Source: Gammaproteobacteria bacterium (GTDB lineage: Bacteria; Pseudomonadota; Gammaproteobacteria; Pseudomonadales; Pseudohongiellaceae). Taken from it: a stretch of 6,542 bases of DNA. The stretch covers positions 1-6,542 of the forward strand of contig NZJB01000095.1 in assembly GCA_002691885.1 (NCBI GenBank), in the 5' to 3' direction. Under the pieces are notes generated by a model that saw nothing but the letters and a program-made list of their open reading frames with translations, ran no database searches and was not told the DNA's origin. The position numbers and the translations under genes are program-made. Positions within the stretch are counted from its first letter, which is position 1. Each line of letters opens with the position of its first letter. Positions 1 through 6,203 of this stretch are shown one piece after another.

Positions 1-156
1 CCGGGCCGCATAATTGCAGGTTGCTACAACGCCTCTGCGCTCCGGTGAGCCGCCCACAGCAATGGGTTTGTCGGTCAACTCAGGATTGTCCCGCATTTCA
101 ATTGACGCATAAAAACAATCGCAATCGCAGTGTATGATTTTTCTTTCTTCAGACAT
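1..156 (-). CDS. dinB: DNA polymerase IV (Y-family), N-terminal 52 residues, cut by the window edge
   Basis: This is the start of an error-prone translesion DNA polymerase of the Y family, which bypasses damaged template bases and lacks proofreading. Read on the minus strand from ATG at 156, it gives 52 codons that stay open to the window edge. The N-terminus begins [18 protein letters not shown], matching the DinB palm start. D11 is the first catalytic metal-binding Asp, and F15-Y16 is the steric-gate position that excludes ribonucleotides. It continues with IEMRDNP, then [19 protein letters not shown], the typical DinB block that contacts the incoming nucleotide. Cysteines at 12 and 14 surround the catalytic Asp where E. 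coli has HVDMDCF. No clear Shine-Dalgarno precedes the ATG, and no in-frame start lies in the few codons upstream. The gene lies 64 bp downstream of serC on the same strand, so it may be co-transcribed. I see no LexA-type CTG-N10-CAG box in the gap. The family call is firm, but the rest of the protein is outside the window. Confidence 0.93.
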   Translation of the reverse strand, partial: MSEERKIIHCDCDCFYASIEMRDNPELTDKPIAVGGSPERRGVVATCNYAAR

Positions 157-220
157 GCGACAAGTTCGGCCGGGCGGGGACCGGAAACACGTGATAGGCC
201 TGCCAGTCCCTGATAATCGT

Positions 221-1309
221 CTAGCCCATACGGCGCTCAAAATCAGACATAAATTCGACCAGAGCCTCACAGCCAGCGCGTGGCATGGCGTTGTAGATGG
301 AGGCCCGTGCTCCGCCTACCGCTCGGTGGCCTTTTAATGCATACAAGTCGGCAGCCTCAGCCTGCTCTACGAACTCTCCCAGTAAATCTTCATTGTGAAG
401 ATTGAACGTAACGTTCATGGCCGATCGATGCGCTGCATCAGCTGTCCCGTAGTAGAAGTCGCTATCATCAATGGCATCATAGATCAGTTTCGCTTTGGCT
501 TCGTTTTGCTTCTCCATCAGTGCTACACCGCCCTGATCTTTGAGCCATTGCAGAACCAGTGACATTAGATAGATGGCAAAAGTATTGGTGGTGTTCGCCA
601 GTGAGTGCTGCTCGGCATAAACCTGATAGTTGAGCAAACCGGGGGTTGCGGGAAGAGCATATTCCAGCAGATCTTCACGTATGATGACCAGGGCGAGGCC
701 GGCAGGACCGAGGTTCTTCTGCAGCCCGGCAAAGATGAGGCCGAATTGGTTGATGTCTAATTTTCTCGAGAGAAATTCCGACGTCATGTCGGCGACCAGT
801 GGCACTTCGCCTGTTTCTGGAAAGCTATGCCAGCGTGTTCCGAATAAGGTGTTGTTACTCGTGATGTGGAGATAAGAGCTGTCTGGGTCCAGCAATCCTA
901 AATCGTAGTCCGGAATGTAACTGAAGTTTCTGTTTTCGCTGCTGGCAAGGTTAATGGACATGCCGTAGCGTGCGGCTTCCTTGCTCGCCTTCACGGCCCA
1001 GTTGCCGGTCAGTACGAAAGAGGCCTTGTTGGCGGCTTTGCGATTGATCAGATTCAGAGGAACTGCAGAGAACTGCATCTGGGCGCCACCGTGGACGTAT
1101 AGAATCTTGTAATTATCGGGAATGCCCGCGAGTTCGGTGAGCAATGCGTCGCATCGCTTGATGATGTCGTCAAACTCCCCCGAACGATGGCTGATTTCTA
1201 TCACGGATGCGCCGAGATTCTGATAATTTAGAAATTCAGCCTGGGCTTGCTGCATGACTTCAAGGGGCAGCATTGCAGGGCCCGCTCCGAAATTGAAAAC
1301 GCGTTTCAT
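221..1309 (-). CDS. serC: Phosphoserine aminotransferase
   Basis: This is a cytoplasmic PLP-dependent class V aminotransferase that converts 3-phosphohydroxypyruvate and glutamate to O-phosphoserine and 2-oxoglutarate, the second step of serine synthesis. The E. coli enzyme also acts in de novo PLP synthesis on the 4-phosphohydroxythreonine side. The protein is 362 residues, the usual family length. Visible hallmarks are [11 protein letters not shown] near the N-terminus, H41-R42 (phosphate-binding region), GNW with W104 stacking on PLP, VADMTS with D174 near the pyridine nitrogen, and [10 protein letters not shown] with the Schiff-base lysine K198. The C-terminal [15 protein letters not shown] (327-341) holds H328, R329 and R335, which bind substrate. 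The start is supported by AGGA 8 nt upstream. It follows serA by 25 bp and is almost certainly translated from the same mRNA. No residue looks missing, and the identification is secure. Confidence 0.97.
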   Translation of the reverse strand: MKRVFNFGAGPAMLPLEVMQQAQAEFLNYQNLGASVIEISHRSGEFDDIIKRCDALLTELAGIPDNYKILYVHGGAQMQFSAVPLNLINRKAANKASFVLTGNWAVKASKEAARYGMSINLASSENRNFSYIPDYDLGLLDPDSSYLHITSNNTLFGTRWHSFPETGEVPLVADMTSEFLSRKLDINQFGLIFAGLQKNLGPAGLALVIIREDLLEYALPATPGLLNYQVYAEQHSLANTTNTFAIYLMSLVLQWLKDQGGVALMEKQNEAKAKLIYDAIDDSDFYYGTADAAHRSAMNVTFNLHNEDLLGEFVEQAEAADLYALKGHRAVGGARASIYNAMPRAGCEALVEFMSDFERRMG

Positions 1310-1334
1310 AGTGATAGTCCTGAGTATCAGATTA

Positions 1335-2516
1335 TTAGAGTGCAGTCACCTTGATGACATCATCGATTGCCGCGATCGCTGCGAGCGCCGATTCTGAGGC
1401 GGGGCTTTCGAGGTCAATAAGATTGTATGCTACCTCTCCTCGGCTCTTGTTCAGCATATCGACCACGTTGATATCCTGATCTGCAAGAATCGAAAGAATT
1501 TGGCCAAGTATTTTTGGGACGTTCTTATTTGAGATCGCCAAACGTGTGCCCGGGTCTGAATTTGCTGCGCGATCAAGAGCAAGGTTTGGGAAATTTACCG
1601 AGTTCCTGATGTTGCCGTGCTCCAGAAAGTCCATGAGCTGGTCTGCTGCCATCATGGCACAGTTCTCTTCAGCCTCGACAGTGCTGGCCCCGATATGAGG
1701 CATGGCGATCACGTCAGCCCGACCCATGAATTCTCTTCGTGGGAAATCACAGACATAGGTCCGCAGTTTTTTTGAATCCAGTGCGTTCATCAGCGCGGCA
1801 GAATCGACAATCTCATCCCTGGCGAAATTCAAGAGGCAGGTTCCATGGCTCATCGTGGCGAACATACTTGCATCGATGAGCTTATGAGTGGAATCGAGTA
1901 CGGGAAGATGCAAGGAAATATAGTCCGAACCCGCAACGAGGGCGCTCAGATTTTCAATGCGCTTAACCTGATTGGGGAGTCGCCAGGCAGCGTCCACCGA
2001 TAGAGCTGGATCGAAGCCTTTCACTTTCATGCCGAGCCCAATCGCCATCTCGGCGACCAGCGAGCCGATTGCACCGAGGCCTACTACCCCGAGTGTCTTG
2101 CTTGCTAGTTCGTTTCCTTTGAAGCGTTTTTTTTCCTGCTCCATGAGTTTAGACAATTCGGCATAATCGCTTACTTCCGTCTGTGAGTCAGCGAAACTGA
2201 TCCCCGGAACAATTCCTCTGGAAGCGATTAACAGTCCGCAAAGCACCAGTTCTTTGACGGCGTTGGCATTGGCGCCAGGTGTGTTGAACACGACGACACC
2301 TCGTTCTGTGCACTCGGCGACAGGGACATTGTTGACGCCTGCGCCGGCGCGGGCCACTGCTCTGAGGTTCGGAGCAAGTGCAGTGGATGCTAGTTTGTGA
2401 CTTCGCAGAAGGATTGCGTCTGCGTTTTCGGTATCTGGGCTAACGGTGTAACGTTCAGCAGTGAAACGGGTTAGCCCCTTGTCAGAAATAGAGTTGAAGG
2501 TTTGGACGCGGTACAT
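1335..2516 (-). CDS. serA: D-3-phosphoglycerate dehydrogenase, short ACT-domain type
   Basis: This enzyme oxidises 3-phosphoglycerate to 3-phosphohydroxypyruvate with NAD, the committed step of serine synthesis. With the start at 2516 it has 393 residues, beginning MYRVQTFNSIS. A substrate-binding half (about 1-100) includes ARAGAGVNNVP and FNTPGANANAVKEL. The Rossmann domain has GLGAIG (146-151) and D169 at the end of the second strand, selecting NAD. The catalytic triad of D-2-hydroxyacid dehydrogenases is present: R233 in NFARDEIVD, E262 in DFPRRE at the same spacing (29 residues) as E. coli R240/E269, and H274 in MPHIGAST. A C-terminal ACT domain (about 322-393, with NVPKILG and VVDMLNKSRGEVAYN) probably senses serine. 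It resembles the compact class found in many marine gammaproteobacteria and in Bacteroidetes rather than E. coli SerA. An upstream ATG at 2579 would add 21 unrelated residues. AGGAA 8 nt before 2516 favours the shorter form. It is the first gene of serA-serC. Confidence 0.95.
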   Translation of the reverse strand: MYRVQTFNSISDKGLTRFTAERYTVSPDTENADAILLRSHKLASTALAPNLRAVARAGAGVNNVPVAECTERGVVVFNTPGANANAVKELVLCGLLIASRGIVPGISFADSQTEVSDYAELSKLMEQEKKRFKGNELASKTLGVVGLGAIGSLVAEMAIGLGMKVKGFDPALSVDAAWRLPNQVKRIENLSALVAGSDYISLHLPVLDSTHKLIDASMFATMSHGTCLLNFARDEIVDSAALMNALDSKKLRTYVCDFPRREFMGRADVIAMPHIGASTVEAEENCAMMAADQLMDFLEHGNIRNSVNFPNLALDRAANSDPGTRLAISNKNVPKILGQILSILADQDINVVDMLNKSRGEVAYNLIDLESPASESALAAIAAIDDVIKVTAL

Positions 2517-2599
2517 GCATGCTGTTCCTGAAATGTGTCTGGGCACTTGGTTGCTTTTGATCAGTCCATAGACACACAAATGCCAGATTCGCTCGTATC

Positions 2600-2630
2600 A
2601 TTCTAGTCCTTGAGGCGAGACTACTGTCAG
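2600..2630 (-). promoter_or_regulatory. Candidate serA promoter
   Basis: Read on the minus strand, CTGACA (2630-2625, five of six bases to the sigma-70 -35) is followed 19 bp later by TAGAAT (2605-2600, five of six to the -10). It lies about 85 bp before the serA start. The spacing is longer than the preferred 17 bp, so the call is tentative. The -35 falls inside the first copy of a 15-bp direct repeat, as expected if a regulator bound there. Confidence 0.35.
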
Positions 2631-2674
2631 GAAGTGGTGGCTGTTTTGTGGGTGCCTAGCTACTGACAGGAAGT
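2621..2674. repeat. Pair of 15-bp direct repeats in the divergent promoter region
   Basis: CTACTGTCAGGAAGT (2621-2635) and CTACTGACAGGAAGT (2660-2674) differ only at the central base and are 39 bp apart start to start. Each contains the small palindrome CTG-N-CAG with the variable base at its centre. The first copy overlaps the putative serA -35. This is a plausible operator pair for the serA-serC operon or for the divergent hydrolase gene. No known regulator consensus is recognised, so the role is inferred. Confidence 0.5.
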
Positions 2675-2740
2675 ATCTCGCGATTTCAAGGGAAACTCCA
2701 GTTTGCAGATGTCGTGGCAGTGACCTGTTCTATGAGGCGA

Positions 2741-2757
2741 CGAGCGCGGTATGATGG
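2741..2757 (+). promoter_or_regulatory. Candidate -10 region for the MBL hydrolase operon
   Basis: CGAGCGCGGTATGATGG contains TATGAT (2750-2755), five of six bases to the sigma-70 -10, about 49 bp before the possible leader ORF start and 125 bp before the hydrolase start. No good -35 is found at 16-18 bp. A nearly identical element lies at 4109-4125, ahead of the VOC pseudogene, which supports both being promoter cores. The call rests on that similarity and on position only. Confidence 0.35.
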
Positions 2758-2798
2758 GTCTTCCGGGCTGTGACTATTCGCCCTTCACTGGAGGCCGT

Positions 2799-2882
2799 AT
2801 GCCGTTATCTGAGCTGAAAATCGTTTCACCAACCGTTTCGTCCTGTTTGAGGTCAAAGATCGGAGTTCTGACAGATGCTTGA
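2799..2882 (+). CDS. Possible 27-residue leader ORF overlapping the hydrolase start
   Basis: An ATG at 2799 preceded by a strong GGAGG (2790-2794, 4 nt away) opens a 27-codon frame, beginning MPLSELKIVSP, that ends with TGA at 2880-2882. Its last codons overlap the hydrolase ATG at 2875 by 8 bp in another frame, an arrangement that would couple translation of the two. The peptide has no recognisable domain, signal or membrane segment. The Shine-Dalgarno here is stronger than the one directly before the hydrolase. It could be a chance ORF, and only conservation across relatives would show that it is real. Confidence 0.3.
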   Translation: MPLSELKIVSPTVSSCLRSKIGVLTDA

Positions 2883-3714
2883 GCCAGGGCGCCCCCTGCG
2901 CATTGGTGATACGGCTGTGCCTGTTCACCAAGTTCTGGGAAACAATCCGGGGCTGATGACAGGCCCGGGCACCAACAGCTATCTGCTGGGAGAGAGGCAA
3001 CTTGTGCTGATTGACCCGGGGCCCGCTAACGACGAGCAGCTAAGCACGCTGATGCGCTGTTGTGAGCGGGGGCAGCTGCGCTATGTCTGTGTCACTCACA
3101 CTCATCGAGACCACTCACCGGGAGCGAAGGCGCTGGCTGAAGCGACTGGTGCCGAGCTGGTTGGCCTTGCCGCCCCAAACGCTGCCGGGCAAGACCAAAC
3201 TTTTCGGCCAGATCGGCGATGGCAGGGAGGTGATGTTCTCGATTGCGGTGATTTTCGTCTCGAATTGATCGCTACTCCGGGTCATGTGTCTAACCACATC
3301 TGCTATTTGCTCACCGAGGAAAAGCTTCTGTTCACGGGAGATCATATTCTGCAGGGCACGACCCCGGTTATTCTTCCCCCCGATGGCGATATGGCTGACT
3401 ATCTGCACTCTCTCAGATCGCTGCAGGATCGTGAATTGCGCTATCTCGCTCCCGGGCACGGCCAACTCATGGATCAACCTCAGGAAGAGATTCGTCAATT
3501 AATTGCCCATCGCTTGAAGCGCGAAGCGAAAATTCTTAACTGCCTAGGGTCGCTTGGTGCGGTGACAGTCGATGAACTGGTTTTGGCTGCTTACGATGAC
3601 GTTGCCGAACATCTGATCCCGTGGGCGAAAAAGACACTGACGGCTCATCTCATTAAGCTGGTCAAAGATCAGAGCGTGCGTGAACAAGACGGCATATGGA
3701 GTCTGACTGGTTGA
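2875..3714 (+). CDS. MBL-fold metallo-hydrolase, LACTB2-like
   Basis: This is a 279-residue metallo-beta-lactamase-fold hydrolase expected to bind two zinc ions. The motif THTHRDHSPG gives ligands H75, H77, D79 and H80. H137 in TPGHVSNH, D156 in LFTGDHILQGTT and H195 in APGHG complete the set. The N-terminal NNPGLMTGPGTNSYLLG and the GDHILQGTTPVI block are typical of LACTB2-type proteins. The C-terminal region after about residue 205 (AHRLKREAKIL, then a helical segment ending near 265) matches the winged-helix-like tail of that family. Human LACTB2 is a mitochondrial endoribonuclease. Bacterial members are mostly uncharacterised, so RNA hydrolysis is only an analogy, and thioester or lactone hydrolysis remains possible. 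There is no signal peptide, so it should be cytoplasmic. GGAG 9 nt before the ATG and an in-frame TGA at 2869 fix the start. Its 3' end overlaps the GIY-YIG gene. Confidence 0.9.
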   Translation: MLEPGRPLRIGDTAVPVHQVLGNNPGLMTGPGTNSYLLGERQLVLIDPGPANDEQLSTLMRCCERGQLRYVCVTHTHRDHSPGAKALAEATGAELVGLAAPNAAGQDQTFRPDRRWQGGDVLDCGDFRLELIATPGHVSNHICYLLTEEKLLFTGDHILQGTTPVILPPDGDMADYLHSLRSLQDRELRYLAPGHGQLMDQPQEEIRQLIAHRLKREAKILNCLGSLGAVTVDELVLAAYDDVAEHLIPWAKKTLTAHLIKLVKDQSVREQDGIWSLTG

Positions 3715-4052
3715 GTGGAGAGCTTGAGCAACACGTTTCTGCGGCACGCTGGTGGGTCTATATGATCCGAGCTGATGATAGCAGCCTGTACACCGGCGTG
3801 ACGACAAACGTTGAGCGGCGTCTGGCAGAGCACAAGGCAGAGGCCTCAAGGCCTTATCGGGGAGCCAGAGCCCTGCGGGGTAAACGACACCTGAAGCTGG
3901 TGTATTCTTTCGCCGCGACAGATCAGTCTCAGGCGCTGAAACTGGAATATGCAATCAAACAGTTAAATAAAGCTCGCAAAGAAGCACTGGTGGCTGGGCG
4001 GCTTCCAATCGAAGAATTGCTGGCAGGCGACAAAAAACACGGAGAGAATTAA
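3696..4052 (+). CDS. GIY-YIG nuclease-domain protein, YhbQ/UPF0213-like
   Basis: This small protein consists almost entirely of a GIY-YIG nuclease domain. From the ATG at 3696 it has 118 residues. WVYMIR (20-25) occupies the GIY position and LYTGVT (31-36) the YIG position. NVERRLAEH (38-46) carries the conserved Arg and His, GARALRGKR (56-64) is the basic YhbQ signature, and LEYAIKQLNK (83-92) carries the candidate metal-binding E84. E. coli YhbQ belongs to this family and has been linked to DNA cleavage; the cellular role here is unknown. The gene overlaps the hydrolase by 19 bp if ATG 3696 is used. A TTG at 3711, forming TTGA with the hydrolase stop and preceded by GGAG at 9 nt, is a good alternative start giving 113 residues, closer to the family length. 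ATG 3696 has no visible Shine-Dalgarno. The domain call is firm; the start is uncertain. Confidence 0.9.
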   Translation: MESDWLSGELEQHVSAARWWVYMIRADDSSLYTGVTTNVERRLAEHKAEASRPYRGARALRGKRHLKLVYSFAATDQSQALKLEYAIKQLNKARKEALVAGRLPIEELLAGDKKHGEN

Positions 4053-4181
4053 TCAATGCCGAACAAGCTAGGATTCCGGTCGGGATAAGCAGCTGTCTGT
4101 CGGGCTAGCGAGTGCGCTATGATGGCGGACACAAAAAGCACTCCTATCTAATGCACACCCTAGGTGCCTATTTTGAGTTCA
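4053..4181. other. Spacer between GIY-YIG gene and VOC pseudogene
   Basis: This 129-bp gap contains the TATGAT element at 4118-4123 and no obvious terminator hairpin with a T-tract. A short frame from the ATG at 4151 (38 codons before its TGA) has no recognisable similarity and runs across the pseudogene in another frame. I take it as noise. Confidence 0.5.
4109..4125 (+). promoter_or_regulatory. Candidate promoter core ahead of the VOC pseudogene
   Basis: CGAGTGCGCTATGATGG contains TATGAT (4118-4123) about 60 bp before the presumed start of the VOC pseudogene. It differs at two of 17 positions from the element at 2741-2757 upstream of the MBL gene. No good -35 is present at normal spacing. 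It may be a relic promoter that outlived its gene. Confidence 0.3.
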
Positions 4182-4583
4182 AGGGATTTTGTATCCGCTG
4201 TAGAGCACATTGTGCTAAGTTTGGGCTCAGGTGGCAGCATGACTCGTTTTCATTGCTAGATGCTTGGCTGTCACAAGGCGAGGGAATTTGAGGAGCCTGG
4301 TCTTGTGCAGTTGCGGGCAAGTGATAGTTTGATTGATCTGGTCGCTCTCCATGGTGAGTTGGGGAACTCGGAAGGTATTGCGCCAGGCCATACGAGTCAC
4401 AATATGGATAATTTCTGCCCTAGCATTTCGGCTGTGTCGGAGCTTTCATTGTGCGCATAATTGGCCATCCGGTCCATTCAGCACCTTGAGATGGCAACGC
4501 GGTATGGCTCGCAGAGCTTCCGGCGGTCGCTGTATCTGAGTGATCCAGAAGGCAATACCGTCGAGTTAAAATTGGCAGCCTGA
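4182..4583 (+). pseudogene. Decayed VOC-superfamily (glyoxalase/bleomycin-resistance fold) gene
   Basis: One frame, 134 codons including the final TGA, resembles a single-domain VOC protein of about 133 residues. Matching segments in order are DFVSAVEHIVLS (codons 2-13, H9 at the first metal-ligand position), MTRFHC followed by MLGC, LVQLRASDSLIDLV (41-54), NMDNFC (74-79), ATRYGSQSF and LYLSDPEGNTVELK (117-130, E128 at a metal-ligand position). It cannot be translated whole: TAG at 4257-4259 (codon 26) and TAA at 4458-4460 (codon 93) interrupt it. The expected initiator codon reads AGG at 4182. The usual His of NMDHFC is Asn77. The frame is otherwise kept, so decay appears to be by substitution rather than frameshift. 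An ATG at 4260 just after the first stop could restart a 66-residue fragment, but that fragment lacks the C-terminal half. Original substrate unknown. It is convergent with the transporter gene, 9 bp from its stop. Confidence 0.8.
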
Positions 4584-4592
4584 GCCGTGGAT

Positions 4593-6089
4593 TCAGGAAG
4601 CTGGGATAGATCCTGGTTCCTGTTGACTGGCATGAACGATCTTGAAGTTGAGAAAGCCGTAGACCGCAGCAATTAGCGGATTGATCAGGTTAAAAAAACA
4701 GTAAGGCAGATAGGCGAAGGTGGCAACGCCGAGGGTGCCGGCCATATAGGCTCCGCAGGTGTTCCAGGGAATCAATGGCGAGGTAATCGTGCCTGCGTCC
4801 TCAAGCGTTCTGCTGAGATTTTTCATATCCAGATTATGGTTTTGAAACTCCAGCTTGTACATCCGTCCCGGCAGGACAACGGAAATGTACTGGTCTGAGG
4901 TGATCAGGTTCGCGCCGATACAGGTGAGCAGGGTCGTGGCAATTAGACTACCGGTGCTGCTAACGAAAGACAGGGCGTAATTCACCAGGCACTTTAGTAG
5001 TCCGGTATGTTCCATCACGGCGCCAAATATCATAGCGCACAGAATCAGCCATACCGTATTGAGCATGGAACTCATGCCGCCCCGGGTCATCAGGTCATCC
5101 AGAGTTGTGTTGCCACTGTTGAGTGAGAAACCATCGAACAAGGTTTGCCAGACTCCACGGAAATAAGCCAGAAAGATATTTTGCGTCTCGCCCGCAAGCG
5201 CCAGCACCGCAGGTCTCTGGAAAATGAGGGCGAGTAACACTGCCAGCGAAGCGCCAGTCAGGATGGTCGGGACGGGCGGAAATTTCTTATTTGCCATTAC
5301 TAGGAGGGTCAGCACAGGCAGTAGCATGATCGGGTGAATCGTGAAGCTGTTGCTGATCAGTCGCAAGGTGAGTTCGAGGTCAGTGTTTGCGGCTTCCGAG
5401 TCAATGTTTAGGCCCATGAAGGTAAACAAGATCAAGGCGATTACAATGCTCGGAATGGTCGTCCACAACATATGACCAATGTGTGAGAAAAGATCTGTCC
5501 CAGCGACTGCCGGTGCTAAATTCGTGGTCTCGGAAAGCGGAGACAGTTTGTCGCCGAAGTAGGCTCCAGAAATTATCGCACCAGCTGTGACTTCGATAGA
5601 AACGCCGAGACCTCCCGCTGCGCCGATCAACGCGATGCCGACGGTGCCCGCCACAGTCCAGGAGGAGCCGATGCTCAAGGAAATCAGCGCGCAAATGGCA
5701 CAGCTTGCTGCGTAGAATATGGCGGGATCGAGAATCAGCAGGCTATAGTAGATCATGGTCGGAACCGTTCCTGACAAAATCCAGCTGCCGATCAGCAGCC
5801 CGACGCAGAACAGAATCATCACTGGCTTCAGGGCCACACTGATACCCGCTATCATGCTGGCCTCAAGTTCCGTCCAGGTTTGTCCAGCCCTCCAGCCAAG
5901 CAGACACGCGACGGCGGCGCCCACGCACAGTGCAATTTGGTTCGGTCCGTAGCTTGAGTCCTCACCAAACAGATAAACAGAGAACGACAGCAGACTGATC
6001 AGAACGCCAACAGGCATAAGTGCCTGAATGACTGTGGGCGAAACAGTACTCTGTTTCGTATTTTCAACGGTGCTGTCTGGGGCTGCCAT
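4593..6089 (-). CDS. NhaC-family Na+/H+ antiporter-like membrane transporter
   Basis: This is a 498-residue inner-membrane carrier of the NhaC family (ion transporter superfamily). Members exchange Na+ for H+, and some couple this to organic acids or amino acids. The N-terminal 22 residues are hydrophilic, followed by roughly 11-12 hydrophobic segments, for example about 24-42, 86-106, 125-145, 147-175, 205-227, 253-266, 272-290, 343-360 and 450-484. Family signatures are GAYFGDKLSPLSETTNLAP (175-193), GANLITSDQYISVVLPGRMY (392-411) and EDAGTITSPLIPWNTCGAYM (430-449). The polar and acidic residues in the first and third blocks are the likely ion path. AGGA 6 nt before the ATG supports the start. 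It stands alone, divergent from proA and convergent with the VOC pseudogene. The family call is strong, but the transported ions or substrates cannot be read from the sequence. Confidence 0.92.
   Translation of the reverse strand: MAAPDSTVENTKQSTVSPTVIQALMPVGVLISLLSFSVYLFGEDSSYGPNQIALCVGAAVACLLGWRAGQTWTELEASMIAGISVALKPVMILFCVGLLIGSWILSGTVPTMIYYSLLILDPAIFYAASCAICALISLSIGSSWTVAGTVGIALIGAAGGLGVSIEVTAGAIISGAYFGDKLSPLSETTNLAPAVAGTDLFSHIGHMLWTTIPSIVIALILFTFMGLNIDSEAANTDLELTLRLISNSFTIHPIMLLPVLTLLVMANKKFPPVPTILTGASLAVLLALIFQRPAVLALAGETQNIFLAYFRGVWQTLFDGFSLNSGNTTLDDLMTRGGMSSMLNTVWLILCAMIFGAVMEHTGLLKCLVNYALSFVSSTGSLIATTLLTCIGANLITSDQYISVVLPGRMYKLEFQNHNLDMKNLSRTLEDAGTITSPLIPWNTCGAYMAGTLGVATFAYLPYCFFNLINPLIAAVYGFLNFKIVHASQQEPGSIPAS
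4594..4622. terminator. Hairpin at the convergent gene ends, possible terminator
   Basis: CAGGAA (4594-4599) pairs with TTCCTG (4617-4622), and an inner GGA/TCC stem closes a TAGA loop, with a small internal bulge between the stems. It sits just past the VOC pseudogene stop and inside the last codons of the transporter. Neither strand shows a following T-tract, so rho-independent termination is doubtful. The symmetry could simply reflect coding sequence. Confidence 0.25.
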
Positions 6090-6159
6090 CGAGAGTCCTC
6101 TATAGATTCATTAGCAAGCATATCGAGATTCCTCACTGCCTGTCTAATCTTGGATAGGG

Positions 6160-6165
6160 TATACT
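6160..6165 (+). promoter_or_regulatory. Candidate -10 element for proA
   Basis: TATACT on the plus strand, five of six bases to the sigma-70 -10, lies 88 bp before the proA ATG. The sequence at 17 bp upstream (TGCCTG) is a poor -35. Listed as the best plus-strand candidate in the gap, with low support. Confidence 0.25.
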
Positions 6166-6175
6166 CTTCTTCTAG

Positions 6176-6203
6176 ATTATAACCAGGCAGTCTCCATTCA
6201 AGA
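6176..6203 (-). promoter_or_regulatory. Candidate promoter of the NhaC-type gene
   Basis: On the minus strand a perfect TATAAT (6181-6176) lies about 87 bp before the transporter ATG. TCTTGA (6203-6198), a weak -35 match, is 16 bp upstream of it. The implied leader is about 80 nt. The perfect -10 is the main support. Confidence 0.45.

Larger units (their letters stand above)
2517..2874. other. Divergent intergenic region between serA and the MBL hydrolase
   Basis: This 358-bp stretch separates the minus-strand serine operon from the plus-strand MBL/GIY-YIG genes. It holds a candidate serA promoter, a 15-bp direct repeat, a TATGAT -10 candidate towards the hydrolase and a possible 27-codon leader ORF at its right end. 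No structured RNA, tRNA or transcription terminator was recognised. No conserved protein was seen in any frame. Confidence 0.7.

Noticed and set aside
157..220. Possible terminator between serC and dinB (GGGAC/GTCCC stem on the minus strand)
   Set aside because: The stem is five pairs with a loop of about 24 nt and no T-tract, so it is not a credible terminator.
2517..2579. In-frame ATG at 2579 that would extend SerA by 21 residues
   Set aside because: The extra residues do not match the family, whose N-terminus begins at MYRVQT. A good AGGAA lies 8 nt before 2516, while the longer start has no support.
3115..3498. 127-codon open frame on the minus strand opposite the MBL gene
   Set aside because: It lies wholly within the MBL coding region, whose zinc motifs are clear. 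Its translation shows no domain.
4204..4216. 13-bp palindrome AGCACATTGTGCT
   Set aside because: It is perfect apart from a 1-nt centre but lies within the pseudogene coding frame, is single-copy and matches no operator I know.
4257..4460. Recoding of TAG/TAA in the VOC frame (for example suppressor or special amino acid insertion)
   Set aside because: Two different stops, a missing initiator and a lost ligand fit decay much better. No recoding element was seen.
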